Shown: one piece after another, positions 20,873 through 31,526 of the stretch
How the letters are laid out: each line of letters begins with the position of its first letter
Numbering within the stretch: position 1 is the first letter of the stretch
DNA from: Mixta tenebrionis
GTDB taxonomy: Bacteria; Pseudomonadota; Gammaproteobacteria; Enterobacterales; Enterobacteriaceae
Reading direction: 5' to 3'
Assembly: GCF_006517625.1 (NCBI RefSeq)
Contig: NZ_VHQI01000004.1
Location: 328,771 to 392,770 of the forward strand
DNA: 64,000 bases
Program-made: the position numbers and the translations under genes
Notes under the pieces: model-generated
Told to the model about the DNA's origin: nothing
The model's input: the letters and a program-made list of their open reading frames with translations, nothing else
Databases searched by the model: none

Positions 20873-21238
20873 TTAACGTCGCGCCAGCAGCAGGCCGAGG
20901 ATCAGACCGGCGGTAGCGCCGATGCCGATACCCTGCCACGGCTTTTCATGCACGTAGTCATCCGCACGGCAGGCCGCCTGCTTCGCCCGATAATAGTAGG
21001 AGTCGGACGCCATGCTGACGCGCTGTTTAACGTCATGCAGCGCCTGCTCCGCTCTGGCCTTCAGCTCGATATATTTTTTATCGGCCGGATCGCCGGAGGA
21101 TTTCAGCACCTCTTCCAGCGTTTCGGTTAGCAGCGTCAGATCGTCATCCAGCCGCGTTTCCTGCGGTTCGCCGCTAAGCAGCGGATCTTCCGTCAGCAAC
21201 GGATCGCGTTTGTTTTGCGGGTCAGTGGTTTCAGCCAT
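20873..21238 (-). CDS. elaB: ElaB/YqjD/DUF883-family tail-anchored protein ElaB
   Basis: 121 residues. Residues from about 30 on match E. coli ElaB closely (DDDLTLLTETLEEVL, SSGDPADKKY, DDYVHEKPWQGIG). A single C-terminal membrane anchor ends GLLLARR. The family binds ribosomes near the inner membrane in stationary phase (known for YqjD/ElaB). The N-terminus is about 20 residues longer than in E. coli and carries a repeated DPLL motif. GGAGGAA precedes the ATG. Stands alone, divergent from opgD. Confidence 0.93.
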   Translation of the reverse strand: MAETTDPQNKRDPLLTEDPLLSGEPQETRLDDDLTLLTETLEEVLKSSGDPADKKYIELKARAEQALHDVKQRVSMASDSYYYRAKQAACRADDYVHEKPWQGIGIGATAGLILGLLLARR

Positions 21239-21274
21239 TTTCTTCCTCCGTGTAAAACATATGCATGTTCACTA

Positions 21275-21281
21275 ACTATAG
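21275..21281 (-). promoter_or_regulatory. Candidate RpoS-type -10 element for elaB
   Basis: On the minus strand CTATAGT, 6 of 7 to the sigma-S preferred CTATACT, lies 37 nt upstream of the elaB ATG, with no good -35 hexamer. This fits the known stationary-phase expression of elaB in E. coli; the match is short. Confidence 0.35.
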
Positions 21282-21494
21282 ACAGTTTTCCGCCGCGCGC
21301 GCGTTCGCATCGCCAGCAATTACCTGAAGGTAACGGAGTAAAATCCATAGTTTTATTTGATTAATCTGATAAGTTTTGCAGGTACTGAATTTTTACCGCT
21401 CCCGCCTGTCGTAGCTGACGGTAACCCCGGCCCCGCCGTGGTAAGCGGGCGCGACCACTACAAACTCGTTCAGCACAAGGGAATCGTTTCTGGC

Positions 21495-23153
21495 ATGAAC
21501 CGAAGAATGTTTATGAAAACGTCAATGGCATTCGCTGCGGTCAGCGGCATGTCCGGCGTATCCACGCTATTTGCGCCATCCGCCTGGGCAGAAGATGGCA
21601 TCGCCGACGGCGCTGCGACGCGCTTCGACTTTGAGGTGCTGAAGAAAAAAGCCGCCGACATGGCGCAGAAACCCTGGGGCGGCGCGCCCGGTCCGCTGCC
21701 TGATACGCTGGCGACCATGACGCCGCAGGCCTATAACGCTATCCAGTACGACGCCGGCCATTCGCTGTGGAACGATATCGATAACCGCCAGCTGGACGTG
21801 CAGTTTTTCCACGTCGGCATGGGTTTTAAACGCCGCATCCGCATGTTCAGCGTCGATGCCGCCAGCCGCGAAGCGCGCGAAATTCACTTCCGCCCGGAGC
21901 TGTTTAACTACCATAACGCCAGCGTCGATACCCAACAGCTGGCAGGCAAAACCGATCTCGGCTTCGCCGGCTTCCGCGCGTTTAAACAGCCGGAGCTGGC
22001 GCGACGCGATATTGTCTCTTTCCTTGGCGCCAGCTATTTCCGCGCGGTGGATGAAACTTATCAGTATGGCCTGTCGGCGCGCGGCGTGGCGGTAAACACC
22101 TTCAGCAGCGGCCAGGAGGAGTTTCCTGATTTTGTCGCCTTCTGGTTTGAGACGCCCAGGGCGGATGACACCACCTTCACCGTTTATGCCCTGCTTGACG
22201 GCAGCAGCCTGTCGGGCGCCTATAAATTTGTGATTCACTGTGAGCCGAAGCGGGTAGTGATGGAGGTGGAAAACCATCTTTATGCGCGTAAAGCTATTCG
22301 CCAGCTCGGCATCGCGCCCATGACCAGCATGTTCAGCTGCGGCAACAGCGAGCGGCGGATGTGCAATACCTATCATCCGCAGATTCATGACTCTGACCGG
22401 CTGGCGATGTGGACCGGCAAGGGCGAATGGATTGCGCGCCCGCTGAATAACCCGCGCAAGCTGCAGTTTAACGCCTATGAGGATGAGAACCCGCGCGGCT
22501 TTGGTCTGCTGCAGCTCAATCATAATTTTGAAGACTATCAGGATGTTATCGGCTGGTATGACAAAAGGCCCAGCCTGTGGGTCGAGCCGGTGGGCGACTG
22601 GGGCAAAGGCGCCATCAACCTGATGGAGATCCCTACCACCGGCGAAACGCTGGATAACGTGGTCTGCTTCTGGCAGCCGCAGCAGCCGATGCGCGCGGGC
22701 GATGCGCGCGCTTTTCAGTACAAACTCTACTGGAGCGGCCTGCCGCCGGTACGCAGCGAGCTGGCGCGCGTTGAGGCTACCCGCTCCGGCATCGGCGGTT
22801 TTCCGGAGGGCTGGGCGCCGGGCGAACATTTCCCGGAAGTCTGGTGCCGCCGCTTCGCCGTGGACTTTGTCGGCGGCGATCTGAAAGCCGCCGCGTCAAA
22901 GGGCATCGAGCCGGTTATTACCGTCTCTGCCGGCACCATTAAGCAGGTGGAGATTCTGTATGTGGAGCCGCTGAACGGCTATCGCATTCTGTTTGACTGG
23001 TATCCCACTAGCGACGCCGTCGATCCGGTGGAGATGCGCATGTTCCTGCGCACCAGTGAGGAGACGCTGAGCGAAACCTGGCTTTATCAGTATTTCCCGC
23101 CGCCGCCGGATCAGCGCAAATATGTGGATGATCGCCAGATGACGGCAGGCTAA
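21495..23153 (+). CDS. opgD: Periplasmic glucan biosynthesis protein OpgD (MdoD)
   Basis: 552 residues from the ATG at 21495, where [15 protein letters not shown] forms a twin-arginine signal (RRxFxK) like E. coli OpgD; the frame is open 46 codons upstream but those residues are not signal-like. Exported by Tat and acts in the periplasm on osmoregulated periplasmic glucans, influencing backbone structure. Conserved blocks include [31 protein letters not shown] and [11 protein letters not shown]. The ribosome site (AAGGG) is about 13 nt away, longer than ideal. Confidence 0.95.
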   Translation: MNRRMFMKTSMAFAAVSGMSGVSTLFAPSAWAEDGIADGAATRFDFEVLKKKAADMAQKPWGGAPGPLPDTLATMTPQAYNAIQYDAGHSLWNDIDNRQLDVQFFHVGMGFKRRIRMFSVDAASREAREIHFRPELFNYHNASVDTQQLAGKTDLGFAGFRAFKQPELARRDIVSFLGASYFRAVDETYQYGLSARGVAVNTFSSGQEEFPDFVAFWFETPRADDTTFTVYALLDGSSLSGAYKFVIHCEPKRVVMEVENHLYARKAIRQLGIAPMTSMFSCGNSERRMCNTYHPQIHDSDRLAMWTGKGEWIARPLNNPRKLQFNAYEDENPRGFGLLQLNHNFEDYQDVIGWYDKRPSLWVEPVGDWGKGAINLMEIPTTGETLDNVVCFWQPQQPMRAGDARAFQYKLYWSGLPPVRSELARVEATRSGIGGFPEGWAPGEHFPEVWCRRFAVDFVGGDLKAAASKGIEPVITVSAGTIKQVEILYVEPLNGYRILFDWYPTSDAVDPVEMRMFLRTSEETLSETWLYQYFPPPPDQRKYVDDRQMTAG

Positions 23154-23159
23154 TCACAG

Positions 23160-23184
23160 CGGCGAGATAATCTCGCCGTTTTTA
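23160..23184 (+). terminator. Terminator after opgD
   Basis: Perfect stem CGGCGAGA / TCTCGCCG with loop TAA, followed by TTTTTA. Begins 6 nt after the opgD stop. Confidence 0.85.
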
Positions 23185-23278
23185 TTGCGCGCCCGACGGC
23201 GTTATCGGGCGCAGGCGCGTAATGACTTTTATACTGAACTCCGGATACGTTTCATAACATAGCAAAAGGAAAGGATAA

Positions 23279-23836
23279 ATGAGCGATAACAAGCAGTTCG
23301 TCACGCTGGTCGGCAGCCTGCGTAAGGGATCGTTTAACGCAGCGGTGGCGCATACGCTGCCGGAGCTGGCGCCGGCAAACGTCACCATTACTCACCTTGG
23401 CTCGCCCGGCGATTTTCCGCATTACAACGCTGACGTGCAGGAACAGGGCTTTCCGGCTCCGGTGCTGGCGATGGCTGAAGCGATTGCGCAGGCGGACGGC
23501 GTCATTATCGTTACGCCGGAATATAACTATTCGGTGCCGGGAGTGCTGAAAAACGCGCTCGACTGGCTGTCGCGCGTCTCTCCGAACCCGCTTGCCGCTA
23601 AGCCGGTGCTGATTCAGAGCGCCTCGCCGGGCAATATCGGCGGCGCTCGCGCCCAGTATCATCTGCGTCAGATTCTGGTGTTTTTCGACGCGCGCGTGAT
23701 GAATAAACCGGAAGCGATGATTGGACAGGTCAGCGACAAAGTGCAGGAAAATAGCCTGGTAGATGAAGCCACCCGCACTTTTCTCAGCAAACAGCTGCAG
23801 GCGTTTGCCGATTTTAGCCGCCAGGCCAAAGGCTGA
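23279..23836 (+). CDS. chrR: NADPH-dependent FMN reductase, ChrR/YieF family
   Basis: 185 residues, flavodoxin-like. LVGSLRKGSFN binds the FMN phosphate and PEYNYSVPGVLKNALDW is the family signature. Close to E. coli ChrR (YieF, 188 residues), a quinone and chromate reductase that limits redox cycling. In E. coli this gene lies elsewhere, so its position between opgD and elaA is lineage-specific. Preceded by AAAGGA; monocistronic, convergent with elaA. Confidence 0.85.
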   Translation: MSDNKQFVTLVGSLRKGSFNAAVAHTLPELAPANVTITHLGSPGDFPHYNADVQEQGFPAPVLAMAEAIAQADGVIIVTPEYNYSVPGVLKNALDWLSRVSPNPLAAKPVLIQSASPGNIGGARAQYHLRQILVFFDARVMNKPEAMIGQVSDKVQENSLVDEATRTFLSKQLQAFADFSRQAKG

Positions 23837-23871
23837 GCAGCAGGCTCCGCCCGCGCCGCCGTTATCGCCGG

Positions 23872-24321
23872 CTATTTCACCATCGCGATATGCGGAATAT
23901 TGTCCTCAAGATAGATATCGCCGACCGGCTTAAAACCGAGGCGCATATAAAAAGCCTGCAAATGTGCCTGCGCGGAGAGCGCCTGCTGACGATCGGGCCA
24001 GTTTTGCTGGCAGCTTACCATCACCTGCTCCATCAGCCGGTAGCCGAGGCGCAGGCCGCGCGCCTCGCTGGTAACGATCACCCGACCGATAGTCACCGGG
24101 CCGTTATCATCTACCGGCGCCAGCAGCCGCGCGCAGGTCAGCAGCCGCCCTTCGCCAAGCGCAAAGATATGCCGGTTATCACGCGCTAAATCCTGGCCGT
24201 CGATATCCTCATAGGCGCACTGCTGTTCAACGATAAAAACGCGGTTGCGCAGCGCCAGAATGTCATACAGCTGATGCACGCTCAGCTCGCTGTGATGCAG
24301 ATCATACCAGGTTAATTCCAC
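23872..24321 (-). CDS. elaA: GNAT family N-acetyltransferase ElaA
   Basis: 149 residues from the GTG at 24321, which is 6 nt after GGAGGG; an ATG at 24327 directly abuts that site and is less suitable. ElaA hallmarks: LHHSELS, FIVEQQCAYEDIDGQD, GRVIVTSEARGLRLG (acetyl-CoA loop) and FYMRLGFKPVGD. Acetyl acceptor is unknown. It converges with the reductase gene. Confidence 0.92.
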   Translation of the reverse strand: MELTWYDLHHSELSVHQLYDILALRNRVFIVEQQCAYEDIDGQDLARDNRHIFALGEGRLLTCARLLAPVDDNGPVTIGRVIVTSEARGLRLGYRLMEQVMVSCQQNWPDRQQALSAQAHLQAFYMRLGFKPVGDIYLEDNIPHIAMVK

Positions 24322-24327
24322 TCTCAT

Positions 24328-25076
24328 CCCTCCGCAAACTATGTCTCCGCCTCAGGCGCGCCGCCGTTTCTGTTGATTAGGTCGGGCAGCGTCAGCTTAT
24401 ATCAGCGCAAGCTAAACGGCGCGCCAGAACTCAGCTGCGCCAGAGCGGAAACGGACTACGCTCGCCGCAGCTGTATTATTAAATCACGACTCACGGCGCG
24501 GCGTAAGCACGGACGCGCAAAGGCGTCCTGCGTTTAGTGCGTTTATTTGCGCGATGGCCGGCAGAGCGCGGCGTCAGGCCAGGAAAATATTTATCCGTCA
24601 GAAACTGTTGTTTTATCCGCCGCCTTTCTCCCCCTGACACCCAAACCGGCCAGTCAAACTTAAGCTGCTGTTATTACGCAGATTTATAAAGTATGACTGA
24701 TTAAGATTATCTTTATCGGCAGGCCGCCAGGCTAATTTAGCTGCCGTTATCAATATCAGATCAATATCCCAGAACATCTTTTCAAAATAAATAAAAATCA
24801 GGTTTATAAATTTAATTAAGCAATAAACGGCGTCACCCGCCCGATATTAATGCGCTTTCGTTTAGCGCGCCGACATAATTCCGGGAATATCAGCACCACG
24901 GCGAAACGCACGCCTCTTTTAAAGCGGTAGCATAGCGAAAAGCGGGCCGGCAATATTTTCTCACTTTTTAACGCTCAAACGCGTGGGGGCGCTATTTACG
25001 GCCTGCGCCGTCATCGTCGGGCTGCTCGCCCAGACCACGACGCAGGCCGCCTGATGACTACCATAAGGAGAAACTA
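24328..25076. other. 749-bp non-coding region upstream of the pectinesterase
   Basis: No supported gene. It should contain the elaA promoter and the pectinesterase promoter. A hairpin GGACGC/GCGTCC lies at 24511-24528. The stretch about 24640-24860 is visibly richer in A+T than the flanks. The orthologous E. coli interval carries elaC/rbn and yfbK-type genes; none is seen here. A plain ribosome site (AAGGAGAAAC) precedes the pectinesterase ATG. Confidence 0.5.
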
Positions 25077-26159
25077 ATGAAACCATTATTTTGCGCCGCA
25101 GCGCTGCTGGCGGGCGTTACTCTCAGCGCCCACGCTCAGGCGACGATATGGAACGCGGTGGTTTCCCCGACGCCGCAGCCAGGGGAGTATGCCACTATCG
25201 CTCAGGCGCTGGCGGCGGCGCCGACAAGCGGTACGCCGTGGCGCATCCTGATAAAATCCGGGCGCTGGCAGGAACGGCTGGTGGTTGACAGGCCGGTAAC
25301 GCTGGTCGGACAGTCGCGTGAGGAGACGCAGATTGAAGCCAGTACGCCCGCCGGAGCGCTGGACAGCAGCGGCGCGAAGCTGGGCACTTCGCGCACCAGC
25401 ACCGTTGAGATACGCGCCAGCGGCGTGACGCTGGAAAACCTGACCATCCGCAACAGCTTCGATTTTCCGGCCAATGCGGCCCTGCCCGCAGACCATCCGC
25501 ATAAGCTGAAGGATACCCAGGCGGTGGCGCTGATGGTGGCGGAAAACACCGACAGGGCCCGCTTTCGTCAGGTGACGCTGGAAGGCTTTCAGGATACTTT
25601 TTACAGCAAAAGCGGCAGCCGCAGCTACTTTACCGACTGCCGGATAAGCGGCCACGTCGACTTTATCTTCGGCGCCGGCATCGCCGTATTCGATCGCTGC
25701 GACATCGTAGCGCGCGGACGCAGCGATATCACGCCGCCGCTTGGCTATATCACCGCGCCCTCCACCCCCTCGACGCAACGGTACGGGCTGATCTTCTTTA
25801 ACAGCAGGCTGAGCAAAGAGGCTGGCGTGCCGGCGAAGAGTTTTGCGCTGGGGCGTCCCTGGCATCCTACAACCCAGTTTGACGACGGACGCTACGCCGA
25901 TCCGAACGCTATTGGTCTGGCGGCCTTTATCAACTGCGAAATCGACGACCATATCTACGGCTGGGACAAGATGTCCGGCAAGAACCGGGCTGGAGAAAAG
26001 CAGTGGTTTTATCCTGAAGAGAGCCGTTTTTGGGAGTTCGCCAACCGCGGGCCGGGCGCCGGACAAGGCGGCGAACGCTATCAGCTTACTGAAGCGGCAG
26101 CGCAGCAGTACAACCTACAGGCCATTTTCGCCGGCTGGGAACCGCAGCGGTTAAAATAA
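25077..26159 (+). CDS. Secreted pectin methylesterase (carbohydrate esterase family 8)
   Basis: 360 residues with a clear Sec signal peptide (cut after SAHA). Right-handed beta-helix pectinesterase. All active-site blocks are present: QAVAL near 149, GFQDTFY near 170, HVDFIFG near 193 and LGRPWHP near 258, with the two catalytic Asp and the Arg intact. The enzyme removes methyl groups from pectin, preparing it for pectate lyases or polygalacturonases. Only a pectinesterase is here; no other pectinase or uptake gene is adjacent. The intact catalytic set argues against the inactive YbhC-like branch. Probable accessory gene at a variable locus between elaA and nuoN. Confidence 0.92.
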   Translation: MKPLFCAAALLAGVTLSAHAQATIWNAVVSPTPQPGEYATIAQALAAAPTSGTPWRILIKSGRWQERLVVDRPVTLVGQSREETQIEASTPAGALDSSGAKLGTSRTSTVEIRASGVTLENLTIRNSFDFPANAALPADHPHKLKDTQAVALMVAENTDRARFRQVTLEGFQDTFYSKSGSRSYFTDCRISGHVDFIFGAGIAVFDRCDIVARGRSDITPPLGYITAPSTPSTQRYGLIFFNSRLSKEAGVPAKSFALGRPWHPTTQFDDGRYADPNAIGLAAFINCEIDDHIYGWDKMSGKNRAGEKQWFYPEESRFWEFANRGPGAGQGGERYQLTEAAAQQYNLQAIFAGWEPQRLK

Positions 26160-26232
26160 GGCGCGCTTTTGCTTTTAGCGCTCGCGGCACGCTGCGGGCG
26201 CCTGCTGACGGCCAAATGAAAACACCGCGGAC

Positions 26233-26260
26233 AAAAAAAAGCCCCGTATCGCTACGGGGC
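26233..26260 (-). terminator. Terminator of the nuo operon
   Basis: Stem GCCCCGTA / TACGGGGC with loop TCGC, and eight T on the minus strand. Begins 18 nt after the nuoN stop; a strong intrinsic terminator. Confidence 0.93.
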
Positions 26261-26278
26261 CTGCATGCTGTTTCTGCG

Positions 26279-27736
26279 TTACATCAGCGGCTGCGCCAGC
26301 TGAACCAGGCTAATCAGCGGCTGCGGATAGATACCCAACAGCAGTACCAGAATCGCCGAAATCAGCACCACCACGCCGCCGGCGGTAAAGCCCCAGTTAG
26401 CGGGCGTATCGCGGTTGTGCAGCTCAGGCGGGCTGAGGTAGAGGCTGACGGTAACGCGCAGATAGTAGTAGAGGCCGATGGCGCTGCCTAATACTACCGC
26501 GCCGGTCAGCCACCACAGCGAGGCGTTAACGCCCAGCGCGATAACGTAGAACTTACCGATAAAGCCCAGCGTCAGCGGAATACCCGCCAGCGACAGCATC
26601 ATCACCGTCATCACCGCCGACAGCACCGGACGATGCCAGAACAGGCCGCGATAGGAATAGAGCGAATCGGCATCCGGGCCGCGGTACGGGCTGGACATCA
26701 GGCTGACCACGCCGAATGCGCCGATGCTGCTGAACAGGTAGCCCGCCAGATAGACGCCTGCGGTTTCCAGCGACATCTGATGTGACTGCACCGCAATCAG
26801 CGCCACCAGCAGATAGCCGAGGTGGGAGATAGAGGAGTAGCCCAACAGACGCTTGATATTGCTCTGGCTAATCGCCAGCAGGTTGCCAAACAGAATGGAA
26901 ACCACGGCGATAATCGACAATACGCTGCGCACCGCTTCGCTGTCGGTAGCCGGCGCATACATAAACAGACGCATCAGCGCACCGAAGATAGCGATTTTAC
27001 TGGCGGTGGCGAGGAAGGTGGAAACCGGCGCGGGCGCGCCCTGATAAACATCCGGCGTCCAGAGATGGAACGGCACCAGCGACAGTTTGAAGCCGAGGCC
27101 GATAATCATCATTCCCAGCCCTACCAGCAGCATCGGCTGATGCAGCATATTGTCGGTCAGGCTTTTCCCGAAGCCGACAAAGCTCAGACTGCCGGAATCG
27201 GCGTAGACCAGCGCAATGCCAAACAGCAGGAACGACGAAGCCGCCGCCGACAGAATGGTATATTTCAGCGCCGCTTCCAGCGAGCGTTTCTGCCGGAAAG
27301 CGTAGCCGATCAGACCAAACAGCGGCAGCGACAGCAGCTCAACGCCGATAAACAGCGAGGCCATATGGTTGGCGCTCGCCAGCACTATGCCGCCCAGCGC
27401 GGCGATCAGCACCAGCAGATAGAACTCATCGCAGTTGTCGCTGAAGCCCTGCAGCCAGGGATAAGCGAAGGTGCAGGTCGCCAGGCTCGCCAGCATCACC
27501 AGGCCGGTATAGAACATTGAGAAACCATCGACGCGCAGCAGCGGCGTGACGTCCATCGGCCCGGCCTGACCAACAAACCAGAGCGAGAGCAGCGCGAGGT
27601 TAAGGCCAATTACGGTCAGCGTCGCATTGACAAAATGGTTGCGTCGCCACGCAATGGACAGCATCACAACCACCACCGTCAATCCGACGATCAACAGCGG
27701 CAGCAGCGCGATCAGTTGTTGAGGAGTTATTGTCAT
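26279..27736 (-). CDS. nuoN: NADH-quinone oxidoreductase subunit N
   Basis: 485 residues, the same as E. coli NuoN. Antiporter-like membrane subunit with about 14 hydrophobic segments; [17 protein letters not shown] and [12 protein letters not shown] carry conserved proton-channel lysine and histidine positions. Last gene of the operon, 6 nt after nuoM. Confidence 0.98.
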   Translation of the reverse strand: MTITPQQLIALLPLLIVGLTVVVVMLSIAWRRNHFVNATLTVIGLNLALLSLWFVGQAGPMDVTPLLRVDGFSMFYTGLVMLASLATCTFAYPWLQGFSDNCDEFYLLVLIAALGGIVLASANHMASLFIGVELLSLPLFGLIGYAFRQKRSLEAALKYTILSAAASSFLLFGIALVYADSGSLSFVGFGKSLTDNMLHQPMLLVGLGMMIIGLGFKLSLVPFHLWTPDVYQGAPAPVSTFLATASKIAIFGALMRLFMYAPATDSEAVRSVLSIIAVVSILFGNLLAISQSNIKRLLGYSSISHLGYLLVALIAVQSHQMSLETAGVYLAGYLFSSIGAFGVVSLMSSPYRGPDADSLYSYRGLFWHRPVLSAVMTVMMLSLAGIPLTLGFIGKFYVIALGVNASLWWLTGAVVLGSAIGLYYYLRVTVSLYLSPPELHNRDTPANWGFTAGGVVVLISAILVLLLGIYPQPLISLVQLAQPLM

Positions 27737-27742
27737 GGCGAA

Positions 27743-29263
27743 TTACGGCCTTGTAGTTGAAATTGAAGCGGTAAACCACTGCTGGATGTTGCTCATCGCA
27801 GCATGTGAGGTGTCCAGAATCGGCTGCGGATAGATCCCCAGCAGCACCAGCAGAACCACCAGCACCATAATCATAATGAACTCACGCGGCGACATGCCGC
27901 GCAGCGGCGTCTCCGACTTCGGCGCGCCGTAGTAGGCGCGCTGCATCATGATCAGCGAATAAACAGAGGCGAATACCAGACCGAAGGTAGCGATAACGAT
28001 AATGGTCGGCACCTCTTTGAAGCTGCCGGTCAGGATCATAAACTCCCCGACGAAGTTACCGGTGCCCGGCATACCAAGGTTCGCCACCGCAAAGAACAGC
28101 GACAGGCCCGGAATCCATTTAATGCGCGCCCACAGGCCGCCCATTTGTCGCATATCACGCGTGTGCAGACGCTCGTAAAGCTGGCCGCAGAGAATAAACA
28201 GCGCCGCCGCGGAGAGACCGTGCGCGATCATCTGCACTACCGCCCCCTGGAAGGCCAGCTGGCTGCCGGTATAGATGGCGATCAGCACAAAGCCCATATG
28301 GGAAATCGAGGTGTAGGCGATCAGACGTTTGATATCGGTCTGCGAGAAAGCCATCCAGGCGCCGTAGAAGATGCCGATAATCCCCAGCCACATGGCGATG
28401 GGAGCAAACTCCGCCGAGGCGTTGGGGAACAGCGGCAGGCTGAAGCGCAGCAGACCGTAGGCGGCGGTTTTCAACAGTATGCCCGCAAGGTCGACGGAAC
28501 CGGCGGTCGGCGCCTGACTGTGCGCGTCCGGCAGCCAGCCGTGCAGCGGCACCACCGGCATTTTTACCGCGAAGGCGATAAAGAAGCCCAGCATCAGCAG
28601 ATATTCCACCGTATGCGACATCGGCGTGTGCAGCAGCACTTCATAGTTGAAGCTCCAGACGCCGGTTGCGTGATAGTGCACGAATACCAGCCCCAGAATG
28701 GCAATCAGCATCACCAGGCCGCTCGCCTGGGTGTAGATGAAGAATTTGGTAGCGGCGGTGATACGCGTTTTACCGTCCGATGCCTTGTGACCCCAGAGCG
28801 CGATGAGGAAATACATCGGCACCAGCATCATCTCCCAGAAGAAGAAGAACAGGAACAGGTCGATCGCCAGGAACACGCCGATCACGCCGCCCAGAATCCA
28901 CATCAGGTTAAGGTGAAAGAAGCCCTGATATTTCTCGATCTCATTCCACGAGCAGAGTACCGCCATCAGCCCCAGCAGGCCGGTCAGCACCACCATCAGC
29001 AGCGACAGGCCGTCCAGCGCCAGGTGAAAATCGATGCCGAAGCGCGGGATCCAGGGAACGGAAAACTCAGACTGCCACTGCGGAATGCCTGCGGCCTGGG
29101 TCAGTGTATAGCCTCCCTGCAGCCAGAGCTGCAATGAAAGCGCCAGCGTCAGACCCATTGTAATCAGCGCGATCCAGCGCGGCGTTCTGGCACCGAAGCG
29201 CTCAGCCAGCCAGCAGAGGAAGCCACCGACAAACGGGATAACAATTAGCCAAGGTAATAACAT
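27743..29263 (-). CDS. nuoM: NADH-quinone oxidoreductase subunit M
   Basis: 506 residues from the ATG at 29263 (MLLPWLIVIPFVGGFL), matching E. coli; the frame runs 21 codons further upstream but those residues are hydrophilic and not conserved. Mrp-type antiporter subunit; WEMMLVPMYF, LHGWLPDAHSQAPTAGSV and KRLIAYTSISHMGF are intact. 128 nt separate it from nuoL. Confidence 0.97.
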   Translation of the reverse strand: MLLPWLIVIPFVGGFLCWLAERFGARTPRWIALITMGLTLALSLQLWLQGGYTLTQAAGIPQWQSEFSVPWIPRFGIDFHLALDGLSLLMVVLTGLLGLMAVLCSWNEIEKYQGFFHLNLMWILGGVIGVFLAIDLFLFFFFWEMMLVPMYFLIALWGHKASDGKTRITAATKFFIYTQASGLVMLIAILGLVFVHYHATGVWSFNYEVLLHTPMSHTVEYLLMLGFFIAFAVKMPVVPLHGWLPDAHSQAPTAGSVDLAGILLKTAAYGLLRFSLPLFPNASAEFAPIAMWLGIIGIFYGAWMAFSQTDIKRLIAYTSISHMGFVLIAIYTGSQLAFQGAVVQMIAHGLSAAALFILCGQLYERLHTRDMRQMGGLWARIKWIPGLSLFFAVANLGMPGTGNFVGEFMILTGSFKEVPTIIVIATFGLVFASVYSLIMMQRAYYGAPKSETPLRGMSPREFIMIMVLVVLLVLLGIYPQPILDTSHAAMSNIQQWFTASISTTRP

Positions 29264-29391
29264 GGCGGTTACGGTCCCTTTTCTAGTCCTGCATGAGCCG
29301 CGGTAGTAGCTACCGATCGCGCCCAACCTCAGGTTTTTTCACAAGCTTATCGGGTGGGAGACGGCAGCACGCCGCCTCCCGCTCACTAACC

Positions 29392-31227
29392 TTACAGCGT
29401 CAGCATCAGCGCCAGCACTACTACCGCGCCGACGCCCATTGAGGCGACATACCAGCGCAGATAGCCGTTTTCGCTGACCACCAGGCCTTTATTCGCCAGC
29501 TTTGAGACCAGCGCCGGGATATTCAGCAGCGCATTCAGCGGATCGCGTTTCAGCAGCCAGGCGACGCCGAGATAGGGCTGAACGAAGATCTTGTCATACA
29601 GCCAGTCGAAGCCCCAGGCGGCAAACCACCAGGTTGCGAAGAAGCGGCCCGGCGCGCTGCGCGCCACGCTGGTAACCAGGGCGCGTTTGCCCAGCCACAG
29701 CCATGCCGCGATCAGGATACCGACGACAGCCACCGCGCCTGAGGCGATCTCCAGCGCCGTTTTGCCCGCTTCGCCATGCTCGCTTTGCGGCAGCACGCCC
29801 GCCAGCGGCGGCGTAATCAGCGCGCCAACGAAGGTAGAGAACAGCAGCAGCACGATCAGCGGCAGATGATGCGTAATGCCTTTGCCCGCGTGCGCATGAA
29901 TTTTCTCCTCGCCGTGGAAGACGATAAAGATCATGCGGAAGGTGTAGAGCGAGGTCAGGAAGGCGCCGACCAGACCGGCCATCATCAGGTTAACGTGGCC
30001 GTTAACCAGCGCGCCGAACAGAATTTCATCCTTACTGTAGAAGCCCGCGGTTACCAGCGGCAGCGCCGCCAGCGCCGCGCCGCCCACCAGGAAGCAGACA
30101 TAGACCAGCGGGATGCTCTTACGCAGGCCGCCCATTTTGAAAATGTTCTGCTCGTGATGGCAGGCGAGGATCACCGAACCAGAGGAGAGGAACAGCAGCG
30201 CCTTGAAGAACGCATGGGTCATCAGATGGAAGATCGCCGCATCCCACGCCTGTACGCCCAGCGCCAGAAACATATAGCCGATCTGGCTCATAGTTGAGTA
30301 GGCCAGCACGCGCTTGATATCGGTCTGCACCAGCGCGGCAAAGCCAGCCAGCACCAGCGTCGCCGCCCCGATAATTCCAACCAGATGCAGTACATCCGGC
30401 GTCATCAGGAACAGGCCGTGAGTACGGGCGATCAGGTAGACGCCAGCGGTCACCATGGTGGCGGCGTGGATCAACGCCGAAACCGGCGTCGGACCGGCCA
30501 TCGCATCGGCCAGCCAGGTCTGCAGCGGCAGCTGCGCGGACTTACCTACTGCGCCGCCCAGCAGCATCAGCGTCGCCCATTGCAGCATAGAGTTATCCGC
30601 CGCAAAGTGCGCCGGCGCCAGCTCAACCATTTCACGGAAGTTCAGCGTGCCCAGCTCGTTGTAAAGAATGAACAGCGCGAACGCGAGAAACACGTCGCCG
30701 ACGCGGGTGATGATAAAGGCCTTCATCGCCGCCTTGCCGTTATTCGGATTGGTGTAATAGAAGCCAATCAGCAGATAAGAGCAGAGGCCCACCCCTTCCC
30801 AGCCGAGATACATCAGCATCAGGTTGTCCGCCAGCACCAGCACCACCATGCTGGCGATAAACAGGTTGGTATAGGCGAAGAAGCGCGAATAGCCCTCTTC
30901 CCCGCGCATATACCAGGAGGCGAACATATGAATCAGGAAGCCGACGCCGGTCACCACCGACAGCATGGTAAGCGAAAGGCCGTCCAGCGACAGCGTAACG
31001 CCGATATTGAAGTTGCCAACCTGCATCCAGGTCCAGAGCGCCTGGGTAAACAGCGCCTGACCGTTAGCAAAGAAATCGATGCCGACGTAGAGCGTGACCA
31101 GCGCCGCCAGTCCTACCGAACCGACGCCCACGGTCGCCGCCAGGTTCTCCGACCAGCGGCCGCGAGAAAACGCCAGCAGCATAAAGCCGATTAGCGGCAG
31201 CAGTATGGTTAAGTAGAGAAGATTCAT
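29392..31227 (-). CDS. nuoL: NADH-quinone oxidoreductase subunit L
   Basis: 611 residues. Distal antiporter-like subunit with the long C-terminal lateral helix. [35 protein letters not shown] (conserved Lys/His channel) and [15 protein letters not shown] are present. Overlaps nuoK by 4 nt. Confidence 0.98.
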   Translation of the reverse strand: MNLLYLTILLPLIGFMLLAFSRGRWSENLAATVGVGSVGLAALVTLYVGIDFFANGQALFTQALWTWMQVGNFNIGVTLSLDGLSLTMLSVVTGVGFLIHMFASWYMRGEEGYSRFFAYTNLFIASMVVLVLADNLMLMYLGWEGVGLCSYLLIGFYYTNPNNGKAAMKAFIITRVGDVFLAFALFILYNELGTLNFREMVELAPAHFAADNSMLQWATLMLLGGAVGKSAQLPLQTWLADAMAGPTPVSALIHAATMVTAGVYLIARTHGLFLMTPDVLHLVGIIGAATLVLAGFAALVQTDIKRVLAYSTMSQIGYMFLALGVQAWDAAIFHLMTHAFFKALLFLSSGSVILACHHEQNIFKMGGLRKSIPLVYVCFLVGGAALAALPLVTAGFYSKDEILFGALVNGHVNLMMAGLVGAFLTSLYTFRMIFIVFHGEEKIHAHAGKGITHHLPLIVLLLFSTFVGALITPPLAGVLPQSEHGEAGKTALEIASGAVAVVGILIAAWLWLGKRALVTSVARSAPGRFFATWWFAAWGFDWLYDKIFVQPYLGVAWLLKRDPLNALLNIPALVSKLANKGLVVSENGYLRWYVASMGVGAVVVLALMLTL

Positions 31228-31526
31228 CCGCGCATCTCGCTTACTGTGTCAATATTCAGGGTCTGACGGCGGCGGTAAAGCTGCAGCAGCAGCGCCAGGC
31301 CGATACTGGCTTCCGCCGCGGCGAGGCTGATCGCCAGGATATACATCACCTGGCCATCCGCCTGCCCCCAGTAGCTTCCCGCCACCACTAACGCCAGGGC
31401 TGCGGCATTAATCATGATTTCCAGGCTGATCAGCATAAACAGCAGGTTACGGCGCAGCACCAGCGAGGTGAAGCCGAGAACAAACAGCACGGCTGCCAGA
31501 ATCAATCCATGTTGCAGAGGGATCAT
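31224..31526 (-). CDS. nuoK: NADH-quinone oxidoreductase subunit K
   Basis: 100 residues and three membrane helices. The conserved Glu positions lie in [11 protein letters not shown] and [12 protein letters not shown]. Overlaps nuoJ and nuoL by 4 nt each. Confidence 0.97.
   Translation of the reverse strand: MIPLQHGLILAAVLFVLGFTSLVLRRNLLFMLISLEIMINAAALALVVAGSYWGQADGQVMYILAISLAAAEASIGLALLLQLYRRRQTLNIDTVSEMRG

Noticed and set aside
21567-22829. 420-codon open frame antisense to opgD
   Set aside because: Produced by codon bias of the GC-rich opgD coding strand; its translation shows no recognisable domain and opgD is fully supported.
24791-24807. ATAAA-N7-TTTAT as a KdgR box upstream of the pectinesterase
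   Set aside because: Only 5-bp arms in an A+T-rich stretch; the match to the known KdgR motif is too poor to report as a site.
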